Below, in pieces: positions 8,511-17,488 of a DNA stretch of 64,000 nt. Source of the DNA: Corallococcus coralloides DSM 2259 (GTDB lineage: Bacteria; Myxococcota; Myxococcia; Myxococcales; Myxococcaceae); the NCBI RefSeq assembly GCF_000255295.1, contig NC_017030.1, positions 6,856,328 through 6,920,327 on the forward strand. Direction: 5' to 3'. The notes beneath the pieces are model-generated. The model saw nothing but the letters and a program-made list of their open reading frames with translations, was not told the origin of the DNA and did no database searches. A program made the position numbers and the translations under genes. The stretch's first letter is position 1. Each line of letters begins with the position of its first letter.

Positions 8511-10073
8511 GTGACGAACCGAACTGCCCGCATCGCCTTTGTCGCCGCGCTCGTCCTGGGGGCGCTCCCGCTCTGGGTGTCGCGCCTGCTGCCCATGGTG
8601 GACCTGCCGCAGCACCTGTACCTCATCTCGGTGCTGCACCGGCTGGACGACCCGACGACGCTCTACCCCACGCTGTTCGCGGCGCGGCACGAGCTGACGC
8701 CGTACCTGGGCTACTACTACCTCGTCAGCGCGCTCAACTGGCTGCTGCCGCTGGAGCTGGCCAACCGCGTCTTCCTCACCGCGTACGTGGTGGGGATGCC
8801 GCTGGGCATGGCCTTCCTGCTGCGCAGCCTGAGCCGGCCGTCGTGGCCCGCGCTGCTCACGCTGCCGCTCGCGTACGGGGACAGCTTCGGCTGGGGCTTC
8901 ATCAACTACCTGGCGGCCCTGCCGCTGACGCTCGTGTGCTGCGGCCTCTTCGTGCGGACGCTGACGGACGCGCCGCGCCGGCCGCGCTGGGGCGTGGGGC
9001 TGGCGGTGTGCCTGGTGGCGGTGCTGCTCTTCCACGTGCAGGCCTTCGGGTTCCTGGCGTTCGGGCTGCCGTGGCTGCTCTTCACCACGCCGGTGCCGGA
9101 GGACGCGGCGGCGAAAGGCCTCGTGGCCCGGCTGCGGCCCCGCGTGCCGGCGCTCCTGGGCGTGGTTCCCGGCGTGGCGCTGTTCCTGTCGTGGGTGGTG
9201 CTGCGGTTCGGCAACCCGCCGGACATCCAGCCGGGCGCGCCGTGGAAGGCGTGGGGGCCCACGTTCTCGCCGCAGAACCTGGCGTGGAAGGGCTTCGAGC
9301 AGAACCGCGCGGAGTTCTTCCAGGTGCTCGCCAACACGTTCCACGACGGCTCGGACCGCTGGCCGCTGTACGCGGTGGGCGCGGTGGCGGTGGCGGGCTG
9401 GGTGCTGGGGCTGGTGGGGCCGGGGGTGCGGCGCGAGGGCCCGCTGGCGCGCTGGCGGCTGTTGGGGCTGGGCGTGCTGGCGCTGGCGCTGTACTTCCTC
9501 TTGCCCTTCGACATCCGGGGGTACGTCTACTACCTCAACACGCGCTACGCGCACCTGGCCGCGGCGCTGCTGGTGGTGAGCATGCCGGCCGCGCGCGCGG
9601 ACTGGCGGCGGCCGTTGGGGCTCGCGGCGGCGGCGAGCTCGCTGCTGCTGGCCTTCGTGATGGGGCGCGGCTTCCAGCGCTTCTCCCAGGAGGCCCGCGA
9701 GTTGGAGGCGCTGTCCGACCTGGCCGCGAACCGGCCGAAGGTGATGGGGCTGGTGTTCGACCCGCGCTCCAGCGTGGTGCGCTTCCCCGTCTTCATCCAC
9801 GCCGCGGCGGTGGTGGCGCGCGAGCGCGGCGGGGTGCCCAACTTCACCTTCGCCACCACGCCCCACTCGCCGCTGCGCTACCGGGGCGAGGTGCCGCCCA
9901 CCTTCCCTTCCGAGTGGCGGCCGCAGGAGATGCACTACGCGACGCAGGGCAGCTGGTACGACCACTTCCTGGTGCGCGGGGTGCATCCGTCGCGCGTCTT
10001 CGGCGCCCGGCTCCAGTCGGAACTGGTCATCGTGGGACAGAGCGGAGGGAGCTGGCTGGTGCGGCGGCGGTAG
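8511..10073 (+). CDS. Polytopic membrane protein, GT-C-like
   Basis: A 520-residue inner-membrane protein with roughly ten to twelve hydrophobic segments, the first beginning at ARIAFVAALVLG. The first outside loop carries an acidic motif (MVDLPQHLYLI), as is common in GT-C polyprenyl-linked glycosyltransferases. The last 110 residues are hydrophilic and probably periplasmic. The GTG at 8511 places the first membrane segment close to the start; the frame is open further upstream but the extra 26 residues are Arg-rich low-complexity. The sugar donor and acceptor are unknown, so the transferase reading is only a suggestion. Confidence 0.65.
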   Translation: MTNRTARIAFVAALVLGALPLWVSRLLPMVDLPQHLYLISVLHRLDDPTTLYPTLFAARHELTPYLGYYYLVSALNWLLPLELANRVFLTAYVVGMPLGMAFLLRSLSRPSWPALLTLPLAYGDSFGWGFINYLAALPLTLVCCGLFVRTLTDAPRRPRWGVGLAVCLVAVLLFHVQAFGFLAFGLPWLLFTTPVPEDAAAKGLVARLRPRVPALLGVVPGVALFLSWVVLRFGNPPDIQPGAPWKAWGPTFSPQNLAWKGFEQNRAEFFQVLANTFHDGSDRWPLYAVGAVAVAGWVLGLVGPGVRREGPLARWRLLGLGVLALALYFLLPFDIRGYVYYLNTRYAHLAAALLVVSMPAARADWRRPLGLAAAASSLLLAFVMGRGFQRFSQEARELEALSDLAANRPKVMGLVFDPRSSVVRFPVFIHAAAVVARERGGVPNFTFATTPHSPLRYRGEVPPTFPSEWRPQEMHYATQGSWYDHFLVRGVHPSRVFGARLQSELVIVGQSGGSWLVRRR

Positions 10074-10095
10074 GGCGTGAAGTAGAAACCGGCGC

Positions 10096-11280
10096 ATGAG
10101 CCCTGCCTCCACCGAGCCCCGTCCCCTGCTGGATGCGTTGCGCGCCGGCACGCCCCTGCCCGCCTACCCGGAGGCGGACGTCGCCCAGGCCCGGAAGCTC
10201 GCGGACGACGTGGGCTCCGCGTCTGTCTCGGCCGTGGAGGCCCTGCCCGAGGCCCTGGCGGGCGCGGTGCTGGAGGCCGCCGTGCTGGCGGGACAGGTGG
10301 CGCTGCCGGAGGCCCTGGCCGCTTCGTCGGTGAAGCCGCTGGCCAAGGCCGCGAAGAAGGCGCTCTACCGGCTGCGCTCGCGCGGCGTCACCCCGCCGGA
10401 AGCGCCCAAGGAGGCGCCCCCGGCTCCGGCCCCGGAGACGCTGCCCACGCTGGTGACGGTGGTGTCGTCGGCGGGGCAGTACGGCCTGCTGCTGACGCGC
10501 GTGGTGCGCGGCGGCGTGGAGCTGCTCCAGGTCATCGCGTCGGATGAGCAGGGCGTGCTGGAGCTCACCCGCACGGAGCAGAGCCGCGGGGACATCCGCC
10601 GCATCCTCAAGCACGGGCTGAAGAACGGCTTCGGCATGGAGGTCTCCCGCGAGGAGGGGGCCCGGCTGCTCGCCGAGGCCGCGGCCCTCAACCTGCGCAC
10701 CCGCACGCCCTTCCCGCCGGACCTGGAGGCCGCGCTGCGCCACCACGGCGTGCAGCCCCAGGAGCCCGAGCCCCTCCCCGCCCCCGAGCCCGACGACGTG
10801 CGCCGCGCGCTGGAGGGCGATCAGCTCCATGTGACGCCGGAGATCGCCGAGTGGGTGCCGCCCGACGCGGAGGTGCGGGGCCTGATGGAGCAGGTGCAGT
10901 CGCTGGCTTCCAGCCCGCTGGCGTTGAGCGGGCCCCAGCGCCAGCAACAGGTGCGGCAGAAGGTGTTGGACGCGGCCAGGGCCTTCTTCACCCCGGAGGT
11001 GCGCCAGCGCTACGCGCGCCGCCTGTGGCGAATGGCGGCCTTCTTCGACACGACCGCGCGGGCCCTCCAGGCGGACGTCGCGAGGGGCGAGGCGCGGCGC
11101 CTCTTCCACGGACTCGACGAGCCCTTCTCGCTCTTCGCGGAGACGCTCTTCGCCAAGGTCGTGGTCCTGGCCGCGGCGGGTGCCCAGGCCCAGGCGGCGC
11201 AGGGCGCCCCGGCCCCCGAGGCGCCTCCTGCCGCCCCCACGGGCGAGCGGCGCAGCCCCGGCGGCCTCATCCTGCCCTGA
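10096..11280 (+). CDS. Conserved myxobacterial-type hypothetical protein
   Basis: A 394-residue soluble protein with no motif that I recognise. The N-terminal 90 residues are Ala/Leu-rich helix. A Pro-rich hinge at about 98-113 leads to a beta-rich segment (LVTVVSSAGQYGLLLTRVV). The C-terminal half is helical and ends in an Ala/Pro-rich tail. It starts 22 bases after the membrane protein gene and may be cotranscribed with it. Good codon use and a strong hairpin after the stop support it as a real gene. Confidence 0.65.
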   Translation: MSPASTEPRPLLDALRAGTPLPAYPEADVAQARKLADDVGSASVSAVEALPEALAGAVLEAAVLAGQVALPEALAASSVKPLAKAAKKALYRLRSRGVTPPEAPKEAPPAPAPETLPTLVTVVSSAGQYGLLLTRVVRGGVELLQVIASDEQGVLELTRTEQSRGDIRRILKHGLKNGFGMEVSREEGARLLAEAAALNLRTRTPFPPDLEAALRHHGVQPQEPEPLPAPEPDDVRRALEGDQLHVTPEIAEWVPPDAEVRGLMEQVQSLASSPLALSGPQRQQQVRQKVLDAARAFFTPEVRQRYARRLWRMAAFFDTTARALQADVARGEARRLFHGLDEPFSLFAETLFAKVVVLAAAGAQAQAAQGAPAPEAPPAAPTGERRSPGGLILP

Positions 11281-11302
11281 CGGTGCTCTTGAGCCGTCAG
11301 GT

Positions 11303-11339
11303 GGGCCCGCGTCCCGGAGAACGCCCCGGGAGCGGGCCC
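11303..11339. terminator. Bidirectional hairpin between convergent genes
   Basis: Two nested perfect stems, GGGCCCGC with GCGGGCCC and TCCCGG with CCGGGA, form a 14-pair hairpin with an eight-base loop. It sits between the stops of two convergent genes. T tracts are weak on both sides. Confidence 0.7.
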
Positions 11340-11346
11340 GCTTGCT

Positions 11347-12153
11347 TCAGAGCGGCTCCGTGCGGGCGCACAGGAGCAGGTCCAGGTTCTCCCGCTCCCA
11401 GGCGAGCGCCCGCTGGTAGTCGTGGAAGCGCTTCTCGTGCTCCATCAACTCCGGCGGGTGGATGCAGCGCCGGCCGTCCTCGCCCCGGCGGGCGCGGTAG
11501 ACGTGGTGCAGCATCTCGTGGAAGACGATCCACTCCACGAAGTACCGGGGCACCAGCGGCTGGTCCAACGCCGGGTGGATGCGGATGACCTTCGAGTCCG
11601 CCGAGTACGAGCCCATCTTGATGCTCTTGCGAGGCCCCTTCACCCGGGGCGCCGGCCCGTAGGTGATGGCCGCGTCGATGCGGCTCTGGAAGTAGCGCTC
11701 GTTGAGCCGCTCATAGATGCGGGCCAGGTCGTGGTAGCGCCCCACCGGGGACAGCCGCAGCCGCTTGCGCATCTGCGCCGGGGACAGCCGGCGGATGAAG
11801 ATGCGGTTGCGCTCGATGTAGCGGTCCAGGAGCGCGCTGGCGTCCGGGTCCCCCTTGCGCACGAAGCTGGCGAGTGCCTGGAGCACGTCGTCTGGCGCCG
11901 CCAGGAACATGTGGTGCAGCCTCAGCCGCCACAGCGCCCGCTGGCGTTGGAACGTCAGCATCGTGTGGGTGTTGTCGTGGATCTCCACCGCCACCTTCCC
12001 CCGCAGCCTCGTGCGCAGCCGGCGCTCCAACACGCGCCGCCACACCTTCACCAGTCGGTTGGGCTCTGGGGCGACCGGGAGCTGCCGGGCCACCCTCCCC
12101 GCGGGGTAGGTCCTCTGTCGGTTGATGTTCTTCTGCTTCTTCGCGCGAGCCAT
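11347..12153 (-). CDS. SprT-like zinc metalloprotease domain protein
   Basis: A 268-residue basic protein. Its C-terminal half carries the SprT-like pattern: the helix YERLNERYF near 150, the strand KSIKMGSYS, and the HExxH motif in VFHEMLHHVY near 218. The N-terminal half is Arg-rich and could bind DNA. SprT/Spartan proteins cleave protein-DNA crosslinks in eukaryotes, while bacterial roles are poorly known. The chosen ATG precedes ARAKKQKN; an in-frame ATG at 12186 would add 11 residues, and neither has a convincing ribosome site. Confidence 0.8.
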   Translation of the reverse strand: MARAKKQKNINRQRTYPAGRVARQLPVAPEPNRLVKVWRRVLERRLRTRLRGKVAVEIHDNTHTMLTFQRQRALWRLRLHHMFLAAPDDVLQALASFVRKGDPDASALLDRYIERNRIFIRRLSPAQMRKRLRLSPVGRYHDLARIYERLNERYFQSRIDAAITYGPAPRVKGPRKSIKMGSYSADSKVIRIHPALDQPLVPRYFVEWIVFHEMLHHVYRARRGEDGRRCIHPPELMEHEKRFHDYQRALAWERENLDLLLCARTEPL

Positions 12154-12311
12154 AGAGGGGCCGGAGTCTACGGACCCCTCTGACATGTGTAAACGCGCCC
12201 GCTTGGTGGAAAGCCAAGGAATTCCAACGACTTAAGGGCACTCAAGCGTACCCGGTCCTACGTGTCCTCCGGGGGGTGCAGATGCCGCATACGCGTAAGT
12301 CGCCGTGCCAA

Positions 12312-15290
12312 TTAGCGCCGCCTGCGGCATGGGACCCGGAGCGTCTGGAGTTCCCCGGTTACAGGTCGGACGTTGTAGGTCTCAATGCCCCGAGGTGCAC
12401 GTCTTCCCGGGCAGGTGTACTGGACGCGAAGTGGGCCGGGAGCCAGGGCGACCACCTGGTTGATGGGCAGCTTTCCGCCCCCCGGCCGGCCGAGCACGGT
12501 GTGCACCGGGGCCTCGAAGCGGACCTCCACGGTGGCGGGGGGTGGGAGCCCGGCCGGAGCCACTGTCGCTACGGCCAGCGGGGCCGCGGGTTCGGTGCCC
12601 GACGCGGCCACCGCGAGTCCTGCGTCCGGCGGGCTCGCGGCGGTGTCCGCGAGGGCGGGTTCAACGGGCTGCCTCGCGGCGGTGTCCGCGAGGGCGGGTT
12701 CAGCGGACTTCGACGGCGCGGCTTCGGCCGGAACTGGAGCGGGTGGCGTGGGCGCCTTCACGGGGGCCGTTCCCTGGGGACCGGGCCGCGCCGGGCCTCC
12801 CGCCGGAGGCCCCCTCATGGGCTCGGGGGGTGCCTGCGCTTCCGGACTGAAGAGGCCCATCATCCACGCGAGCCCCAGGCCCAGCACGGCCACGAGCACC
12901 ACGCCCGCCACCACCACGATGGCGCGCGAGCGCCGGGCCGACCGGGAGGCGTCGAACGTGTCGGGCCCCTCGTCGTCGTGGTCCTCGTCCTCGTCGACGG
13001 GTACGCGCACGGGCCGCCGGGGCAGCGGCCTTCGCGGTGCCTGGAACCCGATGGTGGACTCGTCGTCGTCCGGGTCTCCGGTCGTGACGGGCGTCGGGTC
13101 CGTGAGGCTCACCGCGGAGGGTCCCGGGTCCGTGTTGAAGCGCTCGTCGTCCTCGGGTGACGGACGTGGCGGAGGTCGGACGTTGCGGGCCCCGGAGTTT
13201 CCGGACGGGGCCGAGCGGTTCGCGTCGCTGGACGCGGAGGTCCCCCGGCGCGGGCCTGGAGGCTGCGACACACGGCCGTCGTCGCCCATGCGGCGAGGGC
13301 CCGAGGACAGCGGCTCGGAGCGGCCGTCGTCGCCCATGCGGCGAGGGCCCGAGGACAGCGGCTCGGAGCGACCGTCGTCGCCCATGCGGCGAGGGCCCGA
13401 GGACAACGGCTCGGAACGGCCGTCGTCACCCATGCGGCGGGGGCCGGAGGACAGCGGCTCGGAGCGGCTGTCGTTGGCGGACGCCATGCCCGGCCGGCGC
13501 GGGCCAGGAGGCGGCGTCGTAGCGCGTCCCTCCGGCGTGCGACGCGCGGTGGGCGCGAACGGATCATCCCCGGCACCCGCCCCACGAGGCATGGCCACGC
13601 CGGACGAAGGGCGCCGCGCACGGTCTCCCCCACCCCGCTCACCCGATCCGGAGCGCGCGGTGACCTCCGGAGCACCGCGCCGCGCCGGTGCGGGCGTGGG
13701 CGCGACGGGCCGCGGACGGCGCGCGCGCAGCGGCACGGTGGAGTCGCCCTCGTCGTCCTCCTCCTGCGCCTCCTCCTCGTCCCAGGCTTCCGCCTCGAAC
13801 ACGGGCTCCAGGTGGCGGCGCGGCGAGGGAGCGCCGGGCATCGTCCCGACGGCGGTGGACTCGCCGTCATCATCGTCGTCGTGGCCCGAGGGCAGGTCGC
13901 GCGGCCGCGCCATCTGCGTCTCCGGCTCCCCTTCTTCCGCGTCCCAGGCGCGCAGCGCCGCGGCCTCCGCCGTGGGCCTGCGCGCGGGAGGCCGGGCCAC
14001 CAGCCCCACGGGCGTCAGCGCCGCGGGCCCCCGGGGCTGCGACGCCGTCCCTCCCAGCGGCAGGGTGCGCGCGCCCGTGTCCTCGTCGAGCGGCGACGTG
14101 CGCGACGACGTGTCCTCCACGTCGGACAGGGGCAGCGTGCGCGCGGCGGTGTCCTCCGCGTCGGCCAGGGGCAGCGTGCGCGCGGCGGTGTCCTCCGGAA
14201 GGTCGGGCACCGGAGGCGGCAGCGGCGTGCGCAGCGACGGCAGCGGCAGGGTGGCTTCGTGCCGGCCCGCGCGCTTCGCCGGAGGGATGTGGAGCACGGT
14301 GCGCTCCTCCTTCTCCCCCAGCAGCCGCGCGATGTACTGCGCCACGTCCAGGCTCTGCTTGAGCACGCCGGACGCGAGGAACGCCTGCAGGTCGTCGCGC
14401 ACGTCGGAGGCCCGCTGGTAGCGCAGGGTGCGGTCCTTCACCAGGCACCGCATCACGATGCGCGACAGCGCCTCCGGGTAGTCCGGGCGCACCAGGTGCG
14501 GCGGCGTCGCCTCCTCGTAGCGGATGGCGTAGAGGATGCCTTCCGTGGTGGGGCGGTGGAAGGGCTGCTTGCCGGTGGTGATCTCGTAGAGCATCACCCC
14601 CAGCGCGTAGATGTCCGCCCGGTGGTCCAACCGCTCCTGGAGAATCTGCTCGGGGGAGAGGTAGAGGAACTTCCCCTTGATGACGCCCGGCTTGCTGCGC
14701 TCCATGAACGCGCCGGCCTTGGCGATGCCGAAGTCGACGAGCTTCACGCGCCCGTCGTAGGAGATCATCACGTTCTGCGGAGAGACGTCCCGGTGGATCA
14801 GCTCCAGCGGGCGCCCATCCACGCCGCGGCTGAAGTGCGCGTGGTCCAGGCCCGCGGCGATGGCCGCGCAGATCTTCGCCGCGACGCCGTACGGCATGGA
14901 CGCGCCGAACTTGAACTCCTCCGCGAGCACGCGGCGCAGGTCCACGCCCTCCACGTACTCCATGCAGATGAAGATGTTGTCGCCCTCAATCCCCAGCTCG
15001 TGCACCTGCACGATGTTGGGGTGATGGAGCTGGGCGGCGATGCGCGCCTCGTCCAGGAACATCTGGACGAACTCCGGCTCCTCGGAGAGGTACGGGAGGA
15101 TCCGCTTGATGACCACCAGCGTCGGATCCGGCGGCTTGTGCGCCAGGAAAAGCTCCGCCATCCCACCCAGCGCGAGGCGCTTGATGAGCAGGTATTTGCC
15201 GAACGGGGTGGCCGTCTGGGGCGAGCTCAAGGACGTGGAAGGTGCGGGCCGCGGGTGGAACTTTGAAGCGTGTCCGGAGCCTACCTGCAT
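12312..15290 (-). CDS. Transmembrane Ser/Thr protein kinase
   Basis: A 992-residue eukaryote-like kinase. The kinase domain at about 30-295 shows the Gly loop LALGGMAE, the lysine in VVIKRIL, HRDVSPQN, VDFGIAK and LSPEQ. A long acidic/Arg/Pro-rich linker follows, with DTAARTLPL-type repeats and four tandem copies of a 16-residue repeat. One membrane helix (AIVVVAGVVLVAVLGLG) near 815 leads to an outside Pro/Ala-rich stalk and a small C-terminal domain. The ATG at 15290 follows GGGGCGGGA and puts the kinase near the N-terminus; 36 extra upstream codons are Arg/Pro-rich and probably untranslated. The substrate is unknown. Confidence 0.92.
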   Translation of the reverse strand: MQVGSGHASKFHPRPAPSTSLSSPQTATPFGKYLLIKRLALGGMAELFLAHKPPDPTLVVIKRILPYLSEEPEFVQMFLDEARIAAQLHHPNIVQVHELGIEGDNIFICMEYVEGVDLRRVLAEEFKFGASMPYGVAAKICAAIAAGLDHAHFSRGVDGRPLELIHRDVSPQNVMISYDGRVKLVDFGIAKAGAFMERSKPGVIKGKFLYLSPEQILQERLDHRADIYALGVMLYEITTGKQPFHRPTTEGILYAIRYEEATPPHLVRPDYPEALSRIVMRCLVKDRTLRYQRASDVRDDLQAFLASGVLKQSLDVAQYIARLLGEKEERTVLHIPPAKRAGRHEATLPLPSLRTPLPPPVPDLPEDTAARTLPLADAEDTAARTLPLSDVEDTSSRTSPLDEDTGARTLPLGGTASQPRGPAALTPVGLVARPPARRPTAEAAALRAWDAEEGEPETQMARPRDLPSGHDDDDDGESTAVGTMPGAPSPRRHLEPVFEAEAWDEEEAQEEDDEGDSTVPLRARRPRPVAPTPAPARRGAPEVTARSGSGERGGGDRARRPSSGVAMPRGAGAGDDPFAPTARRTPEGRATTPPPGPRRPGMASANDSRSEPLSSGPRRMGDDGRSEPLSSGPRRMGDDGRSEPLSSGPRRMGDDGRSEPLSSGPRRMGDDGRVSQPPGPRRGTSASSDANRSAPSGNSGARNVRPPPRPSPEDDERFNTDPGPSAVSLTDPTPVTTGDPDDDESTIGFQAPRRPLPRRPVRVPVDEDEDHDDEGPDTFDASRSARRSRAIVVVAGVVLVAVLGLGLAWMMGLFSPEAQAPPEPMRGPPAGGPARPGPQGTAPVKAPTPPAPVPAEAAPSKSAEPALADTAARQPVEPALADTAASPPDAGLAVAASGTEPAAPLAVATVAPAGLPPPATVEVRFEAPVHTVLGRPGGGKLPINQVVALAPGPLRVQYTCPGRRAPRGIETYNVRPVTGELQTLRVPCRRRR
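13273..13464 (-). repeat. Four tandem 48-bp repeats inside the kinase gene
   Basis: Four in-frame copies starting at 13273, 13321, 13369 and 13417 encode SEPLSSGPRRMGDDGR in the juxtamembrane linker. Copies differ by only a few bases, pointing to recent expansion. Ser- and Arg-rich units of this kind could be phosphosites. Confidence 0.85.
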
Positions 15291-15444
15291 TCCCGCCCCG
15301 GGGGGAGCCGTCCGACCCGCCCGGCGCCGGACTCTAGGCAGGCCCCGCGGGGCACGCGAACTTTCGGGCCCCTGAAACACGACCGCCCCCCAGGGCACGA
15401 GGGCTCTGGGAGGCGGACGGGGAAAGCGTCAGGCGGAAGGCGGA

Positions 15445-16497
15445 TTACGGGAAGGCCGCGCCGTCCACCTGGCCCGGCAGGTCTTCGCAGCCCTGCGGGA
15501 TGATGGTGTAGGTGTAGCGCTGGTTGGTGCCCGGCACGCCGCTGTCCCGGTCGTTGTCGCCGCAGCCGGTGATATCGGAGCTGCCGTTCGTGCAACCCGC
15601 GAACGTGTAGGTGTCCCAGACACCGGAGATACCGTTGGGGAACGTCACCGCGCCGCCATCCAGGGCCGCCTTCTGGAAGTCGCAGCCTTCGAACGTGCCG
15701 CCGTCGCTGAAGGTCCGGGAGCGGGTCTTGTCGTGGTAGACGAGGATGCCGCCGGTGACCTCGAAGCCGTAGTAGATGGTGCCCGCGTCCTCGTTATCCA
15801 GGCGCTGGAACTGGGAGGGCTGCGGGTTGGTCAGCGTGAGCGGACCCGCCAGGTGCACGCGCGTGCCCAGGTAGGCCGCGCTGTTCTGGGCCGCCGCGAG
15901 CGACGCCTGCAGATCCTCCGCCGTCACCTCGTTGGCCGGCGGCCGGGCGTCGACGCCCGCGTCAACGATCTTGGGCGTGATGGCGAGCGGCACCGCAGGG
16001 TCACGCTGGTTGGCCAGGCGGTGACGGCGGCCGGTGAACGGCTCGTAGTTCGCCTCCGTGCCGAAGTAACCCACGATGTCCACGGTGTCGCCGACCTGCG
16101 GGTGGTACGTGTTCGGCGTGTCCGTGTAGAACTTGTGGATGAAGAGGCCCTCCTTCGGGGCGGCCGGATCCGTCACCCAGAAGTACGAGCGCCACTCCGC
16201 ACCGGTGCCCAGCTTCTCGTAGTGGACGCCCGAAATGACCACGTCTCGCAGCGTCGCCTTGTTCCCGAACGACAGCTTGCGCGCCGCGGCGATCTGGTTG
16301 GCGGTGCCCGTGCCGGCATCCGTGCCCGCGTCGGTGGTGCCCGCGTCAGAGCCCGCGTCGGTGCTGCAAACACCCGTACAGCCGGCGTCGGGAGTGGGAG
16401 TGGGGTTGTCGTCGTCACGACCGCCACAGCCGGCCGCGGTGGCCATCGCCGCGGCAGCCAGGAGGGCCGCAGCGCCCAGCTTCGTGCGCAGTTCCAT
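15445..16497 (-). CDS. Lipoprotein with Asp/Ala/Gly linker and OB-fold-like domain
   Basis: A 350-residue lipoprotein with signal peptide and lipobox TAAGC. A linker of DAGS/DAGT repeats (about 36-63) precedes a domain with the pattern LRDVVISGVHY, YFWVTDPA, VGDTVDIVGYFG, resembling OB-fold modules found in secreted myxobacterial and vibrio nucleases and lipoproteins. The C-terminal part has paired cysteines (CDF, CTN, CGD, CED) that probably form disulfides outside the membrane. The ribosome site is GGAGAA. It lies alone between divergently oriented neighbours. Function unknown. Confidence 0.72.
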   Translation of the reverse strand: MELRTKLGAAALLAAAAMATAAGCGGRDDDNPTPTPDAGCTGVCSTDAGSDAGTTDAGTDAGTGTANQIAAARKLSFGNKATLRDVVISGVHYEKLGTGAEWRSYFWVTDPAAPKEGLFIHKFYTDTPNTYHPQVGDTVDIVGYFGTEANYEPFTGRRHRLANQRDPAVPLAITPKIVDAGVDARPPANEVTAEDLQASLAAAQNSAAYLGTRVHLAGPLTLTNPQPSQFQRLDNEDAGTIYYGFEVTGGILVYHDKTRSRTFSDGGTFEGCDFQKAALDGGAVTFPNGISGVWDTYTFAGCTNGSSDITGCGDNDRDSGVPGTNQRYTYTIIPQGCEDLPGQVDGAAFP

Positions 16498-16656
16498 TTG
16501 AAATTCTCCGGGGGGTGAAGGGCGCCGAGGTGGTTGAAGTCCGACGCCGGTCGGGCTGAGGATTCAGGCCCTTATACCGGTGGCTCAGTAGGGCCGGCAA
16601 GGAACGGACCGAGGCCCTGTCCGTGACATCATCGTCAATTCAGGAATAGGTGGATC

Positions 16657-17475
16657 ATGCTGCCGCGCGACATGTTTCTTAACGGGCTCAAGCCCACGCT
16701 CCACATCGCGCACCGCGGCGGAGCGCTGCTCGCGCCGGAGAACACGCTGGAGGCCTTCCAGCGCGCCGTCCACACTCACCGCACGGACATGCTGGAACTG
16801 GACGTGCACCTGTCGCGCGACGGTGAGGTCATCGTCGCGCATGACGACACGCTGGAGCGCTGCACCGACGGGGAAGGTCCGCTCGCGGCGCTGACGCTGG
16901 CGGAATTGCGCAAGCTGGACGCGGGCCACCGCTTCACGCCGGACGAGGGCCGCACCTTCCCCTTCCGAGGCCAGGGCGTGCGCCTGCCCACACTGCGCGA
17001 GGTGCTGCGCGCCTTCCCTGCCCTACGCCTCAACGTGGAGCTCAAGCCGGACGTGCCGGGCGCGGAAGCCGTGCTCGCCCGCCTGCTGACCGAGGAAGGA
17101 GCCCTGGGCCGCGTGTGCCTGGGCAGCGAGCAGGACGTCATCGCGGAGCGGCTCTACGAAAAGCTGCCCGACGCGTGCCACTTCTACCCTCGCGACGCGC
17201 TGGCCGCGTTCGTCCTGGCGCTCAAGGCGGGCGAGGCGCCTCCGGAGGACGCGCGCTACAGCGTGCTCGACATGCCGCTGTACTTCGGCGAGGTGCGGCT
17301 GGTGGACGACGTGCTGCTCAAGGCCGCGGCCGAGCGCGGCAAGTGGATCAACGTGTGGACGGTGGATGATCCGGCGGAGATGGACCGGCTGATCCAGGAG
17401 GGCATCGGCGGCATCATGACCGACCGGCCGGACCTGCTCCGCCAGCGAATGGACGCCCCTGGAAAGCCGGGTTAA
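16657..17475 (+). CDS. Glycerophosphodiester phosphodiesterase family protein
   Basis: A 272-residue GDPD-type enzyme that would hydrolyse glycerophosphodiesters to glycerol-3-phosphate and an alcohol. Catalytic His and metal ligands are visible: HRGGALLAPENT from H19, MLELDVHLSRDG, and IVAHDDTLERCTDG. The C-terminal VNVWTVDDP-type barrel strand appears as INVWTVDDPAEMDRL. There is no signal peptide, so it should be cytoplasmic (UgpQ-like). The ribosome site is AGGTGGA. It is followed after 13 bases by a nucleoside kinase gene and may be cotranscribed. Confidence 0.92.
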   Translation: MLPRDMFLNGLKPTLHIAHRGGALLAPENTLEAFQRAVHTHRTDMLELDVHLSRDGEVIVAHDDTLERCTDGEGPLAALTLAELRKLDAGHRFTPDEGRTFPFRGQGVRLPTLREVLRAFPALRLNVELKPDVPGAEAVLARLLTEEGALGRVCLGSEQDVIAERLYEKLPDACHFYPRDALAAFVLALKAGEAPPEDARYSVLDMPLYFGEVRLVDDVLLKAAAERGKWINVWTVDDPAEMDRLIQEGIGGIMTDRPDLLRQRMDAPGKPG

Positions 17476-17488
17476 GCCTTCGGACTCC

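Noticed and set aside
12385..14421. 678-codon + strand open frame with repeats
   Set aside because: It is the antisense of the kinase linker; its repeats (RRGPEDSGSERPSSPM) are the mirror of the linker repeats.
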